A stretch of DNA of 64,000 nucleotides, from assembly GCA_013361525.1 (NCBI GenBank), contig JABFXY010000024.1, positions 1 to 64,000 on the forward strand. The letters run 5' to 3'. The stretch comes from Polyangiaceae bacterium (GTDB taxonomy: Bacteria; Myxococcota_A; Polyangia; Polyangiales; Polyangiaceae). The notes beneath the pieces are model-generated. The model worked only from the letters and a program-made list of their open reading frames with translations, did no database searches and was not told where the DNA came from. Within the stretch, counting starts at the first letter, position 1. Each line of letters opens with the position of its first letter. Below, in pieces: positions 37,710-46,693 of the stretch. The translations under genes and the position numbers were made by a program.

Positions 37710-39311
37710 ATGCAGGCACGATTCTATGCGGTACTCGGGGCGGCGCTCGTCGCATGCGCGGAGCCTGCGCCGTCACCTCGGCCGGTGTCGAGCACGCGAG
37801 CCGAGGTCGCGGCAACGAGTTCGACCTCGTTCGTCTGCGACCCAACCACCAACTTCGTCGTCACGTTCGGCTCGTCCTTTCAGGCGGACGTCAGCCTCGC
37901 GAATCAGACCGACGCGGACTGCTACGGGTGGCAAGAGTTCATCGCATTGAACTGGCCTGCATCGGGTAGCAGCTTCGGCTCCCCAGGCGACCTGTCGGCC
38001 GTCACGTGGCAAGGGTGGATGGACGTCCACCAACTGTTCCAAGCCGACGGCTCGGCGCCGCCGGCTTGGGGCACGCCTCCGCAGATCTCGGGCGATTGCT
38101 TGGCGGAAGCGGGGCTCACCGCCGACAATGCACGAGACGTTCATCCGCTCGTCAATGCGACCAAATTCTCGAGCGAATTTCTCACGACGTCGGACGCGGT
38201 AGAGGCGTTTCCCAACGGAGCGCCGGCGTGGCTCGGCGACGTGAACGGCAACAACGTGTGGTACGAGGTTCGCGTCAATCAGGACGAATACAATTTCGTC
38301 GTCGCGAACCAATACTACAACGCCGAAAACCAGCTCGCGTTCTACACCAAGCAGTCCCAGCCGCCGACGCTGCCGCTACAGCTACCGGCGGGCTGCAACC
38401 AATCCTTGAACTGCCCCGCTCCACAGACCGGTGCGGTCGAGCTGAAGGCCGCGTGGATGGAGGTGCCGAACCCGAGCGACGCGAAGTGGAACGCGTACAA
38501 GCTCACGAGCGCGGTGGTCGTCGACCCCAAAACCCAGAAGTGCGAGCTCGTGACGGTGGCTCTTGTCGGGATGCACATCATCCACAAGACGCAAAGTCAG
38601 CCCACCTGGATCTGGGCGACCTTCGAGCACAAGGACAATGCGCCCAACGCCGGTACGAGTGGGTCGCAATCCTGGAACTTCAACAACCCGCAATGCGCGA
38701 GCACGAGCGTGAACGTTCCTACGGCTTGCCAATACAACGGGCAGGCGACGGTCCAGACGTCGTGCACGCCCAATACTGCGCCGTCGTACGAAATCGGCGA
38801 CGGGTGCCCCGCAGCGACGCCCACGCAGGTCACGCGGGTGAACGCGATCGACTCGACGGCAGCCGGGGTGAACGAGACGGTCACCACTGCGATCGCGAGC
38901 AACTGGTCCGATTCGGTCTGGCAGAACTACATGCTCGTCAACGTCGTCTGGAGCACGAACCCGCCCGTCATCCCACCGGCGTGCAGCGCCGGCAGCCCCG
39001 GCTGTCAGGGCGTGACGACCCCGCAGCTCACCCAGAGCCTCAATCCGCAGAGCGCAGTCGCGAATACGGTGCTCGAGACGTACATCCAAGATCACGACCC
39101 GAAAAATCCGTTCGCGAAGAGCAACTGCGTCCTCTGTCATCAATACGCGACGGTGCCGGGCGCGCCGTCGAACACGCCCTACGCATCCGACTTCAGCTTT
39201 GCATTGGGTGAAGCGCAGTCGCCGTCGAGCGCGAGCTTCACCGAATCGGCGAAGGCCACGAAGCGACTGCGGGCGCCTCGCGAGCGGAAGATTCGCCGCA
39301 TCTTTCGCTAG
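37710..39311 (+). CDS. Lipoprotein with one c-type haem motif (CxxCH)
   Basis: The 533-residue protein has a signal with LGAALVAC (lipobox-like) and a GAGGAG ribosome site. The mature part contains a CYGWQEFIALNWP segment near residue 70 and, near the C-terminus, SNCVLCHQYA: a single CxxCH haem-attachment site. It is therefore likely an exported mono-haem protein. It is 11 bp after the unknown gene at 36007, so the two probably act together at the cell surface. The redox partner and substrate are unknown. Its TAG stop is the left border of a palindromic element. Confidence 0.7.
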   Translation: MQARFYAVLGAALVACAEPAPSPRPVSSTRAEVAATSSTSFVCDPTTNFVVTFGSSFQADVSLANQTDADCYGWQEFIALNWPASGSSFGSPGDLSAVTWQGWMDVHQLFQADGSAPPAWGTPPQISGDCLAEAGLTADNARDVHPLVNATKFSSEFLTTSDAVEAFPNGAPAWLGDVNGNNVWYEVRVNQDEYNFVVANQYYNAENQLAFYTKQSQPPTLPLQLPAGCNQSLNCPAPQTGAVELKAAWMEVPNPSDAKWNAYKLTSAVVVDPKTQKCELVTVALVGMHIIHKTQSQPTWIWATFEHKDNAPNAGTSGSQSWNFNNPQCASTSVNVPTACQYNGQATVQTSCTPNTAPSYEIGDGCPAATPTQVTRVNAIDSTAAGVNETVTTAIASNWSDSVWQNYMLVNVVWSTNPPVIPPACSAGSPGCQGVTTPQLTQSLNPQSAVANTVLETYIQDHDPKNPFAKSNCVLCHQYATVPGAPSNTPYASDFSFALGEAQSPSSASFTESAKATKRLRAPRERKIRRIFR

Positions 39312-39501
39312 AGGTACCGCCTCAGAGCAGAAAGAGGGGTCGCCGAGCGCGCCGAGAGAAGAAAGAGGAGGAAGAAGAGGAAGAGTTGGCTTTCCAGCCG
39401 ACACCGGCGCTTTCGATTGAATCGAAAATCCGCTTTTCTCCTCTTCCTCTCTCTGCCCTTGGCGCCCTCGGCGACCCCTCTGGTCTCGCTTTCGCAGCTC
39501 G
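39312..39501. repeat. Palindromic CTAG-bordered intergenic element, copy 1
   Basis: 190 bp between the TAG stops of two convergent genes. The core (39333-39481) is a long inverted repeat: left arm AGAGGGGTCGCCGAGCGCGCC, right arm GGCGCCCTCGGCGACCCCTCT read as its complement, with a single C-C mismatch. Inner parts are purine-rich left and pyrimidine-rich right, around a conserved centre (TTGGCTTTCCAGCC, CGGCGCTTTC). CTAG borders both ends (39308-39311, 39502-39505) and supplies both neighbours' stop codons. A second copy is at 48038-48221. Confidence 0.85.
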
Positions 39502-40062
39502 CTAGCCCGCACCCAAGATCGCCCGCGCAGCTCGGCGCGCAGCCTGAAGCAATTCGCGCTGCGCGCCCTCCGTCGCGAGCGCCCGAGCAAGCGTCACCGC
39601 CCCCACACATTGCGTGACGAGCGCGCTGCCGACGGCCTTGGCGCCGACCTTCTCGGCGATCACGGCGATGAGCTCCTCGAAGGCTCGCTCGAATGCTAGC
39701 CGCGTCTGCTCGGGCGCGCGGCCGATCTCCGCGGACAGCGCAGGCAGCGCGCAGCCCATCGCAGGGTTCTGCACGTGGGCGAGGCTCAGGTACATATCGA
39801 CGGCGCGCAGCACCTGCTCCGTGGCACCGGGCTCGATCGCGGCGAACCGCGCGCGGGTCGCGTCGAGCTCCGCTTCGCAGATGGCCGACAGCAGCGCGTC
39901 TTTGCCGCCGAAGTGCTTGTAGAAGGCACCGCTCGTCACACCCGCAGCACGCGCGAGGGCGTCGACCCCGCTGGCGGCGAAACCTTCTCGTTTGGCGAGC
40001 GCCGCGCTCTCCCGCAGCAGGGTATCGCGGGTGTTTGCCCTGTGATTTCGTGGGTACCGCAT
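39502..40062 (-). CDS. TetR-family transcriptional regulator
   Basis: The 186-residue protein has a TetR helix-turn-helix (about 14-55; GVDALARAAGVTSGAFYKHF) and a helical regulatory domain. The ATG at 40062 (MRYPRNHRANTRDT) fits typical family N-termini; an upstream in-frame ATG at 40122 would cross the operator. It is divergent from a molybdopterin oxidoreductase, with a perfect palindrome between them, so it probably represses that gene and itself. Its TAG stop forms the right border of the palindromic element. Confidence 0.9.
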   Translation of the reverse strand: MRYPRNHRANTRDTLLRESAALAKREGFAASGVDALARAAGVTSGAFYKHFGGKDALLSAICEAELDATRARFAAIEPGATEQVLRAVDMYLSLAHVQNPAMGCALPALSAEIGRAPEQTRLAFERAFEELIAVIAEKVGAKAVGSALVTQCVGAVTLARALATEGAQRELLQAARRAARAILGAG

Positions 40063-40070
40063 CGGGTCGG

Positions 40071-40100
40071 TTGACAGGATAACGATCGTTACCCAATCAT
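40071..40100 (+). promoter_or_regulatory. TetR operator (TAACGATCGTTA) with -35 box
   Basis: A perfect 12-bp palindrome, TAACGATCGTTA, occupies 40080-40091. A TTGACA box (40071-40076) lies just upstream on the plus strand, so a bound repressor would sit between -35 and a weak -10 (AATCAT, 40095-40100). Binding by the adjacent TetR protein is inferred from position. Confidence 0.65.
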
Positions 40101-40107
40101 TCAACGC

Positions 40108-42381
40108 ATGCCCTCGGAGCAAACCGCCTGCATTCTTTGCTCACGCAACTGCGGCCTCCGCGTGGAGACGGAGGGCACACGCTTCACGAGCATTCGGGGG
40201 GACGACGCCCACCCGATGTCGAAGGGCTACCTCTGTCAGAAGGCCGCGCGCCTCGCCCATTACCAAGAGAACGCCGACCTCCTTCGGCACCCCCTGCGAA
40301 GGGAGCCGGACGGACGGTTCGTCCGTGTCGGCTGGGACGAGGCGCTCGCAGACATCGCGAAGAGGCTCATCGACATTCGAAAGCGCTACGGCGGTCGGGC
40401 ATTCGCGTTTTACGGCGGTGGCGGGCAGGGCAATCACCTCGGCGGCGCGTACAGCCGCCAATTGCTCAAGGCGATGAAGAGCCGCTTCGTCTACAGCGCG
40501 CTCGCGCAGGAAAAGACGGGGGACTTCTGGGTCAATGGTCGGTTGTTCGGTGACCAGCGCTGCCACATCACCGAAGACGTCGAGCACGCCGATTTCGTCT
40601 TTTTCATCGGGACGAATCCCTTCCAGGCGCACGGCATCCCCAATGCTCGCGATACCCTGCGCGCCCTCAAGAAGGACCCATCGCGCACGATGGTGGTGGT
40701 CGATCCGCGCAAGACGGAGACGGCGCGTCTCGCAGACGTGCATCTGCAATTGCGTCCCGGCACCGACGCTTTCCTTCTCGCGGCCATCCTCGCGATCATC
40801 GTCCGCGAAGGATTGCACGATCGCGCGTTCCTCTCCCGACGGTGCACCGGCTTCGACGCGCTCGAGGCGGAGCTTCGTCGAATCCCTATCGAGGAATTCG
40901 TTCGACGAGCCGACGTGCCACTCGCCGATGTCGAACGTGTCGCGCGGGACTTTGCGCGAGCGCGAACCGCATGTGTGCGCGTCGACCTCGGCCTGCAGCA
41001 GAGTCTGCACAGCACGCTGAATTCATACCTCGAAAAGTTGCTCTTCCTCGTGACCGGGCATTTCGGCAAGCGCGGCAGCAACAACCTGCATTCGTTCTTC
41101 TTGCCAATCTTGGGCAATACGGACGAGCGTGATGCTCGCTATCCGCGAACGGCCCACCACGGCATGCACCCCATTGCGGGCCTCTATCCCCCGAACATCC
41201 TGCCGAGCGAGATCGAGCACGAAGGCGAAGATCGCCTTGTCGGGCTTTTCGTGGACAGCGCCAACCCCGTCATGACCGGCGCGAATACGGCGGCATACGA
41301 GCGCGCGTTCTCCAAGCTCGAGCTACTCGTGGTGGTGGACGTCGCCATGACGGAGACGGCGGCGCTCGCCCATTACGTATTGCCGGCCGCGACCCAATTC
41401 GAAAAGTGGGAGTGCACCGGTTTCAACCTCGAGTTCCCGGACAACGCGTTTCATCTACGGCACCCGCTCTTCCCACCGCGCGCAGAAGCGCTGCCCGAGC
41501 CGGAGATCTACACGCGCCTCCTCGAGGCCATGGGCGAGATCCCGCGCTCGTTTCCCGTGCTCGAGCGGGTCGCGGCGATCGAGCCTGGTCGATCGCGCCA
41601 TCTAGGCTTTCTCGCGGCGCTCGGCGCAAAGCTCGCATTGAAGCCGCGCCTGCAACCTTATGCTGCATCGATCGTGTACCGCACGCTCGGGTCGGCGCTC
41701 CGTACGGCACGCGCAAATCCGGATCGTGTGTCGGCCGCGGCCACGGCGCCGCTCCTCGCGCTCGCGCTCGACCTGGCGAACCGCGAGCCGGCGGCGGTGC
41801 GCCGAGCGGGTCATCACGGCAATCGGCTCACCCTCGGCATCTCGCTTTTCCAGGCCATCCTCGACCGCCCGGAGGGGACGCTCGTGACGCGTCACGAGCG
41901 CGAAGATGTCTGGTCGCTTCTGCGGCATACAGACCGCCGCATTCATTTGGAGGTGCCGGAGATGCTCGCCGCGCTGCGCGCCTTGCGCGACGAGCCCGAG
42001 AGCGTCCACCCGCTCGTGCTCCTCGCGGGCGAGCGGCGCACTTACAATGCCAATCAGATCTTTCGCGACCCCGCGTGGCGCAGAACGGATCCCGACGGCG
42101 CGATGCGCATGCACCCCACAGACGCGCGGGAGCTCGGGCTCGAGCAAGGGTCGAAGGCCGTGTGCAGCTCCGCCACCGGAGAGATCGCGGTCACGATCGA
42201 TATCGACGATGCCCTCCGCCCCGGAATGGTCACCCTGCCCCACGGATATGGAATGCGCTACCAAGGGGGCGCGCCGGTCGGGCCGCAGCTCAACCGACTG
42301 ACCTCGAGTGAACATTGCGATCCATTGGCGCGAACGCCGTTCCACAAACACGTGCCCGTCCGCGTGAGACCGGCATCGTGA
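40108..42381 (+). CDS. Molybdopterin-dependent oxidoreductase with N-terminal [4Fe-4S] site
   Basis: The 757-residue protein is a DMSO-reductase-superfamily enzyme. The cluster ligands are C8-x2-C11-x3-C15-x27-C43. The middle part binds Mo/W-bis-MGD (YGGGGQGNHLGG, FIGTNPFQAHG, DPRKTETARLADVHLQLRPGTDAF) and the last 130 residues form the molydopterin dinucleotide-binding domain (LAGERRTYNANQIFRDPAWR). No Tat signal is visible, so it probably acts in the cytoplasm. The active-site position does not read as a clear Cys/SeCys of formate dehydrogenase; the substrate is unknown. It is TetR-controlled by context. Confidence 0.9.
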   Translation: MPSEQTACILCSRNCGLRVETEGTRFTSIRGDDAHPMSKGYLCQKAARLAHYQENADLLRHPLRREPDGRFVRVGWDEALADIAKRLIDIRKRYGGRAFAFYGGGGQGNHLGGAYSRQLLKAMKSRFVYSALAQEKTGDFWVNGRLFGDQRCHITEDVEHADFVFFIGTNPFQAHGIPNARDTLRALKKDPSRTMVVVDPRKTETARLADVHLQLRPGTDAFLLAAILAIIVREGLHDRAFLSRRCTGFDALEAELRRIPIEEFVRRADVPLADVERVARDFARARTACVRVDLGLQQSLHSTLNSYLEKLLFLVTGHFGKRGSNNLHSFFLPILGNTDERDARYPRTAHHGMHPIAGLYPPNILPSEIEHEGEDRLVGLFVDSANPVMTGANTAAYERAFSKLELLVVVDVAMTETAALAHYVLPAATQFEKWECTGFNLEFPDNAFHLRHPLFPPRAEALPEPEIYTRLLEAMGEIPRSFPVLERVAAIEPGRSRHLGFLAALGAKLALKPRLQPYAASIVYRTLGSALRTARANPDRVSAAATAPLLALALDLANREPAAVRRAGHHGNRLTLGISLFQAILDRPEGTLVTRHEREDVWSLLRHTDRRIHLEVPEMLAALRALRDEPESVHPLVLLAGERRTYNANQIFRDPAWRRTDPDGAMRMHPTDARELGLEQGSKAVCSSATGEIAVTIDIDDALRPGMVTLPHGYGMRYQGGAPVGPQLNRLTSSEHCDPLARTPFHKHVPVRVRPAS

Positions 42382-42393
42382 GGCCGGCATAGC

Positions 42394-43200
42394 GTGACCC
42401 TGCCGCGCGTCTTCTTGTCGCACGGGGTCGTCCTTTATCTCGGCGCGGGGTTCGCGGCAGACGCGCATTCCCACCACGCGGTGCAGCTCGTGCTGGGCCA
42501 CGACGAGCTCATGATCGAGCTCGACGGGCGCCGTCGGCGTTCGCGCGCGGTGCTCGTCCCCGCCAACGTGAGACATGCATTCGATGCGTCGAACACGACG
42601 ATCGCCTTGATGCTCTTCGAGCGGCACCTCGCGCGCGGCATTGCCACCGAGCGGGCAGCAAAGGGGAGCGATCCTCGCTCGCTCGAAGCCGCGCTCGCCG
42701 GCGTCACCATTCCGTCGCGAGGAATCTCGGCGAGCACCGCAATGAAATGGTGCGACGACGTCTTGTCGCGGCTCGGGGTCGTCGCGTTGTCGGCTCGCGG
42801 TCTTACCCGCGCGACGCGCGACGCGATTGCCTATGTGGATAAGGCGCTGCCGGGCACGCCACGCCTGGCCGATGCGGCGGCGATCGCGGGCCTGTCGCCC
42901 TCCCGCCTCACGCACCGCTTCACCGCCGAGCTGGGGATTCCTTTTCGCCGCTTCGTCGTATGGAGCCGCCTACTTCGCGCGGTCGACGTCTCGCGCCGCG
43001 GCGCGAGCCTCACCGAAGCCGCCGTGGAATCCGGCTTCAGCGACGTCGCGCACTTGAGCCGCGCGTTCCGCGCCACCTTCGGTCTGACGCCGTCGAGCTT
43101 CCTGCCGTGGGTCGAGCTCGTGGCGAGCCCAGGGTGGGTGCCCGCCCAAGCGTCCTCGTGGCGACCGGAACGTTCAAGCGCATCCCGGCCCGCTCGCTAG
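42394..43200 (+). CDS. AraC-family transcriptional regulator
   Basis: The 268-residue protein starts at GTG, 12 bp after the oxidoreductase. A cupin-like N-terminal part (about 5-75) is followed by a C-terminal AraC double helix-turn-helix (about 150-250; LADAAAIAGLSPSRLTHRF and LTEAAVESGFSDVAHLSRAF with GLTPSSFLPW). Co-transcription with the oxidoreductase suggests a linked regulon. Confidence 0.9.
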   Translation: MTLPRVFLSHGVVLYLGAGFAADAHSHHAVQLVLGHDELMIELDGRRRRSRAVLVPANVRHAFDASNTTIALMLFERHLARGIATERAAKGSDPRSLEAALAGVTIPSRGISASTAMKWCDDVLSRLGVVALSARGLTRATRDAIAYVDKALPGTPRLADAAAIAGLSPSRLTHRFTAELGIPFRRFVVWSRLLRAVDVSRRGASLTEAAVESGFSDVAHLSRAFRATFGLTPSSFLPWVELVASPGWVPAQASSWRPERSSASRPAR

Positions 43201-43210
43201 CTTACCGCGG

Positions 43211-43573
43211 ATGAATCGAGATCACGAACGGGCGCTTCGAGCCCATGTCGACGCGGAGCTCGAGCGCGCAGGCGAAGCGCTCCAGGCCCGCTCCGTCGAG
43301 CGGGCCTGGGCGTCGCTCGAACGGGCCCACGTCTTGTCGCAGCCCTCCGCCGGTCTACACACGCGTGTACACGCGGCGATGCTCGTCCTCGCCATTCGAA
43401 CCGGCGACATTCGCGAGATCTTCGGACAGATCGTGCGCGTCGCGGTCGGCGGCCTCGGTTCGGCGCTCGGGCGGTTCCCCGTCGGAAACACCGGTCGAGC
43501 GCGGGTGCCGATCATGGCAGAGATGCCGATCCCGCGGGATGTGCAATCCGTGTTCGACGAGATCGGCATCTAG
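43211..43573 (+). CDS. DUF3703-family protein
   Basis: The 120-residue protein matches DUF3703: an N-terminal helix pair (ERAWASLERAHVLSQP), then LGRFPVGNTGRARVP and a MPIPRDVQSVFDE tail that are characteristic. It lies 10 bp after the AraC gene and completes the TetR-controlled operon of three genes. The family role is not established; it has no signal or membrane helix. Confidence 0.85.
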   Translation: MNRDHERALRAHVDAELERAGEALQARSVERAWASLERAHVLSQPSAGLHTRVHAAMLVLAIRTGDIREIFGQIVRVAVGGLGSALGRFPVGNTGRARVPIMAEMPIPRDVQSVFDEIGI

Positions 43574-43583
43574 GTACCAATCC

Positions 43584-44666
43584 CTATCGAACGAGCTTGG
43601 GATCGACCTTCTTGCGTGCGCGTTGCGCCATGTGAACCGCTCGCCAACGCTCTTTGTGGGCCCGCATGAGCGCCGGGTCGCGCCGGCGATCGATCGCCGC
43701 GAGCTCACGCTCGAGCTTCTGCGCGCTCTCGAGACGGTCGAGCGACAGCTCGCCGGCTTCGATAGCCGCAAAGACAGCGCACCCAGGTTCGTCCTCGTGC
43801 CTGCAATCGCGAAAGCGACATCCATCCGCCAGCGCGGCGATGTCCGAAAACGTTCGGTCCAACCCTTCGTCGGCATCGAGAAGACCGAAGCTACGCATAC
43901 CCGGGGTGTCGATGGCGAGCGTGCCATTGTCCAATGCGAAGAGCTCGCGGTGTGTCGTCGTGTGACGGCCGCGATCGTTTTCGTCGATGCCCAATACCGT
44001 CTGTGTCGCTGTGCCGAGCAATCGATTCACGAGCGACGATTTGCCGACGCCCGACGAACCGATCATCGCGAAGGTCTTGCCGGGATCGATCGACGATACC
44101 AACTCGTCGACGCCTTCACCGGTACGAGCGCTCACGCCGATGATCGGCGCGCCCGGAGCGTGAGGAGCGAGGGTGGTGATCTCGCGCTGAAGTTCTTCGG
44201 GCGATACGAGATCGATCTTGTTGATGACGACGACGGGGGTCGCGCCACTGTCCCAGACCGCCGTAAGATATCGCTCGAGGCGCTTCGGGTTGGCGTCGCG
44301 GTTCGCCGACGTGACGATGAAGAAGGTGTCGACGTTGGCGGCGACGACCTGCTCCACGTCCTTTTGTCCGGCCGCCCTTCGAACGAGCTCCGTTCTGCGC
44401 GGAAGGACCTTGTGGATGATGGCGATACCGCCCGGATCGTCGGTGATGGCAACCCAATCACCTACGGTCGGCAGCTCACGCTCGAGCGAATCGTGACGAA
44501 GCCTGCCGCTCGGCCTGGCTTCCGTCGCTCGAGCTCCTGCAATGGCGAGGCGCGCACCCCAATTGGCGAGGACCCGCGCGGGAGCCCAATCAGGTCGTGC
44601 GATGGCGAGAAATGATTCGGAAAAGAATGGGCCGTAGCCCCAAACGGACAAGTCGATAGCGTTCAC
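43584..44666 (-). CDS. rsgA: Ribosome small-subunit-dependent GTPase A
   Basis: The 360-residue protein is a circularly permuted GTPase, as in RsgA: G4 (VINKIDL) comes before G1 (GSSGVGKSSLVN) and G3 (DTPGMR). An N-terminal OB fold (about 50-105, with DWVAITDDPGGIAIIHKVLPRRTELVR) and a C-terminal Zn knuckle (CRFRDCRHEDEPGC) are present. It acts in late 30S maturation. GTG at 44666 is chosen because GGAG lies about 8 bases upstream; an open frame extends 87 bases further. Confidence 0.93.
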   Translation of the reverse strand: MNAIDLSVWGYGPFFSESFLAIARPDWAPARVLANWGARLAIAGARATEARPSGRLRHDSLERELPTVGDWVAITDDPGGIAIIHKVLPRRTELVRRAAGQKDVEQVVAANVDTFFIVTSANRDANPKRLERYLTAVWDSGATPVVVINKIDLVSPEELQREITTLAPHAPGAPIIGVSARTGEGVDELVSSIDPGKTFAMIGSSGVGKSSLVNRLLGTATQTVLGIDENDRGRHTTTHRELFALDNGTLAIDTPGMRSFGLLDADEGLDRTFSDIAALADGCRFRDCRHEDEPGCAVFAAIEAGELSLDRLESAQKLERELAAIDRRRDPALMRAHKERWRAVHMAQRARKKVDPKLVR

Positions 44667-44941
44667 GCGGAGCTCCAATCGGCACGGTGTGCCGCTGAGT
44701 GAGATCAGCTCCGCCACCTCTCGTTTCTCGCGCGCGCCTGTAAGCGAGCGCACGACGGCGCGTCCGCGAACGCTCGCAGGACGGTGATGACCGCGCGACG
44801 ACGACGCTCAGACGGCCGGCCGAAAGGCGGCGACCGAGGGCTTTTGCCCTCTATTGCAGACAAGGTCTTGCATAGGTCACCTCCCTTCCGGGAAACTCCG
44901 GCCAGTTTTGCCCGCGGTTCGACGATCGTCAAGCCCCGGCC

Positions 44942-45268
44942 TCAAAACCAGCTCGGCCGGAGCCGTACCTGTCGCTCCGTCACGGGCGCCTCGTCGTCGA
45001 CGGAGTACTCGAGCCCGGACCAGATCGCGTACGCGGTCGCGAGCTCACAAACGGTCACGTCCGCCGCGCCGATCACGAACATGTCGGACGCCTGCGGGTC
45101 ACCGTGTCGCCACCCGAGCTCGGTGAGCTGACACGCCACGAGCTCGAGGTCGACGCGTTCGAGCCCGAGATCGGCCTTCAATCGGTGCGTCTCGCCGACG
45201 AAACGGCACGCGGGCCGCACGATGTGGATGAGAGCGTTTCTGACGATATCGAGTGCAAACGGTCGCAT
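44942..45268 (-). CDS. Small protein of unknown function
   Basis: The 108-residue protein (ATG at 45268, with AGGAG about 9 bases upstream) has no signal peptide or clear membrane helix. It contains one central Cys-Arg region (IVRPACRFVGETHRL) and a helical C-terminal half. No family was recognised. The 275 bp upstream of it toward rsgA hold only a short GAGGGC-TTTT-GCCCTC hairpin (44836-44851). Confidence 0.55.
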   Translation of the reverse strand: MRPFALDIVRNALIHIVRPACRFVGETHRLKADLGLERVDLELVACQLTELGWRHGDPQASDMFVIGAADVTVCELATAYAIWSGLEYSVDDEAPVTERQVRLRPSWF

Positions 45269-45370
45269 GGTCGGGCTCCTGCTGCCGCCCCCTCTTGTCT
45301 GTCGATGCAACCGACGCATTCACGCGCCGCTTCCGCGCTTAACAATTGAACATGAATATCGGACTTTGCC

Positions 45371-45937
45371 CTACGTCCCCGCCGGCTCGCTCGTCGAGGG
45401 TAGCGGCGCCGCATACGCTTCGATCTCGAGCTCCAGCCCATTGCAGTAGTAGGCAACGGTTCGGTAGAAGCCCGCGAGCGCGATGAGCTCCAGGATCTGC
45501 TCGTCGTCGAAGTGGCCGCGCAGGAACGCCCAAGCCTCATCGCTGATGCGCGCCGTCGCGTACAGCTCGTCCGCGAGTCGGAGGATTGCCTGTTCGTCCG
45601 GCGACCAGGTGGCATCGTCCCACTCGCCCATCGCGAGCGCTTCGGCCGCACCGTCGTCGAGCCCGACGCGCGCTCCAAATCCCGCGATGTGCACGCCCCA
45701 TTCATAGGCGTTCCCCGCCCGGGCGCAGGTGCGGTCGACCATCAGCTCGCGCTGTCGCATCGTGAGCGCGCCGCGGTCGAGGAGACCGCCGGCCATGAAG
45801 CGCTCGAAGACGCGAGGCGAGCGGGCGAGCGTGGTGAAGAGGCGCAGCGGTGGAACACCGGGAGGCATGATGCGGTCGAGCCGCGCCTGAATTTCGTCGG
45901 GAAACGGCGGCTCAGCGGGAGCGATGCGAACGGGCAT
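45371..45937 (-). CDS. AhpD/carboxymuconolactone-decarboxylase-like protein
   Basis: The 188-residue protein is an all-helical CMD-family protein (LTMRQRELMVDRTCARAGN, then AYEWGVHIAGFGARVG). The CxxC pair of peroxidase-active AhpD is absent, so peroxidase activity is doubtful. AAAGGAGAG precedes the ATG. It is divergent from the HxlR regulator, with a perfect 7-bp inverted repeat between, so it is probably that regulator's target. Confidence 0.85.
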   Translation of the reverse strand: MPVRIAPAEPPFPDEIQARLDRIMPPGVPPLRLFTTLARSPRVFERFMAGGLLDRGALTMRQRELMVDRTCARAGNAYEWGVHIAGFGARVGLDDGAAEALAMGEWDDATWSPDEQAILRLADELYATARISDEAWAFLRGHFDDEQILELIALAGFYRTVAYYCNGLELEIEAYAAPLPSTSEPAGT

Positions 45938-45953
45938 GGTCGAGCTCTCCTTT

Positions 45954-45970
45954 GCTACGATATTCGTAGC
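45954..45970. promoter_or_regulatory. Operator between AhpD-like and HxlR genes
   Basis: GCTACGA-TAT-TCGTAGC is a perfect inverted repeat with 7-bp arms and a 3-bp spacer in the 52-bp divergent gap. It is the only strong dyad there and the expected winged-helix dimer site for the HxlR protein. Confidence 0.6.
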
Positions 45971-45989
45971 ACTGGAACCAGCGCGCGCT

Positions 45990-46352
45990 ATGAAAAAGAT
46001 AGCAACCACGAAGATCCCATCGCCGGGCCGCAAGGTCCGCGGCTCGACCACCGGCAGACCAATCATGGCTGCGCTCGACCTCCTCGGGCGCCGCTGGACC
46101 CTCCGCATCCTCTGGGAGCTGCGCGGCGGCCCGATGGTGTTTCGCGCGCTTCAAGACGCGTGCGACGGCGTCGCGCCGAGCGTCCTCAACACGCGGCTCG
46201 GTGAGCTGCGGGAGCTCGACCTCGTCGAGACGACGGACGAGGGTTACGCCCTCACGACGCAGGGCCGCTCCCTCGGGGAGCTCCTCCTTCCGCTCGACGC
46301 GTGGGCTCGTCGCTGGGCCGCTGGGCGCGCGCGCACACGCGACCCCGAATGA
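45990..46352 (+). CDS. HxlR-family (winged-helix) transcriptional regulator
   Basis: The 120-residue protein is an HxlR/MarR-like regulator: LLGRRWTLRILWELRGGPMV (helix 2-3 region), APSVLNTRLGELRELDLVE (recognition helix and wing) and a short acidic tail. HxlR-type regulators often answer aldehyde, quinone or redox signals and control adjacent oxidoreductase genes. Here the divergent AhpD-like gene is the natural target. The start at ATG 45990 keeps the operator free of coding sequence. Confidence 0.88.
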   Translation: MKKIATTKIPSPGRKVRGSTTGRPIMAALDLLGRRWTLRILWELRGGPMVFRALQDACDGVAPSVLNTRLGELRELDLVETTDEGYALTTQGRSLGELLLPLDAWARRWAAGRARTRDPE

Positions 46353-46693
46353 GCAAGCCTCCTCCCGAGCCTTTGTTGTCCACGGGATAGTGAGTCGGAC
46401 TTCAGCAATCCATAAATGCCGCGAGGCATCGGGCACTGGGGATCGTGACCACACTTCCCAACGCAAACTCGCATACTTCGACTTGAACGACGGCGCGGTT
46501 GTGCGAAAGAGTCGGTCGTAAGACATCGGCGCGCGGAACCCGGGCGGGCATTCATTGCTGCCACTGGGGCGAGACTCGACGCGAATCAGTCGAGCCACGT
46601 GGTCCGACGCGGCAGTCCGTTTGCTCTTTCTTCATAACGAGAATCACGCTCGGCCCTTTCCCAGCGTGCCGAGCGAGCCTATCGGGAGCGTCT
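46353..46693. other. Intergenic leader upstream of the sterol reductase
   Basis: About 340 bp without a credible gene. It has small dyads: ATGCC-GCGA-GGCAT (46416-46429), CTCGAC-N8-GTCGAG (46572-46591) and CTCGGC...GCCGAG near 46650-46675. GGGAG at 46684 is the ribosome site for the next gene. The dyads could be binding sites or leader structure; none is a known riboswitch. Confidence 0.4.

Noticed and set aside
36007..39311. Possible prophage or toxin cassette
   Set aside because: No integrase, phage structural gene or immunity partner; codon use matches the neighbours.
44836..44851. GAGGGC-TTTT-GCCCTC hairpin
   Set aside because: Too short and without a T-run on the relevant strand to call a terminator.
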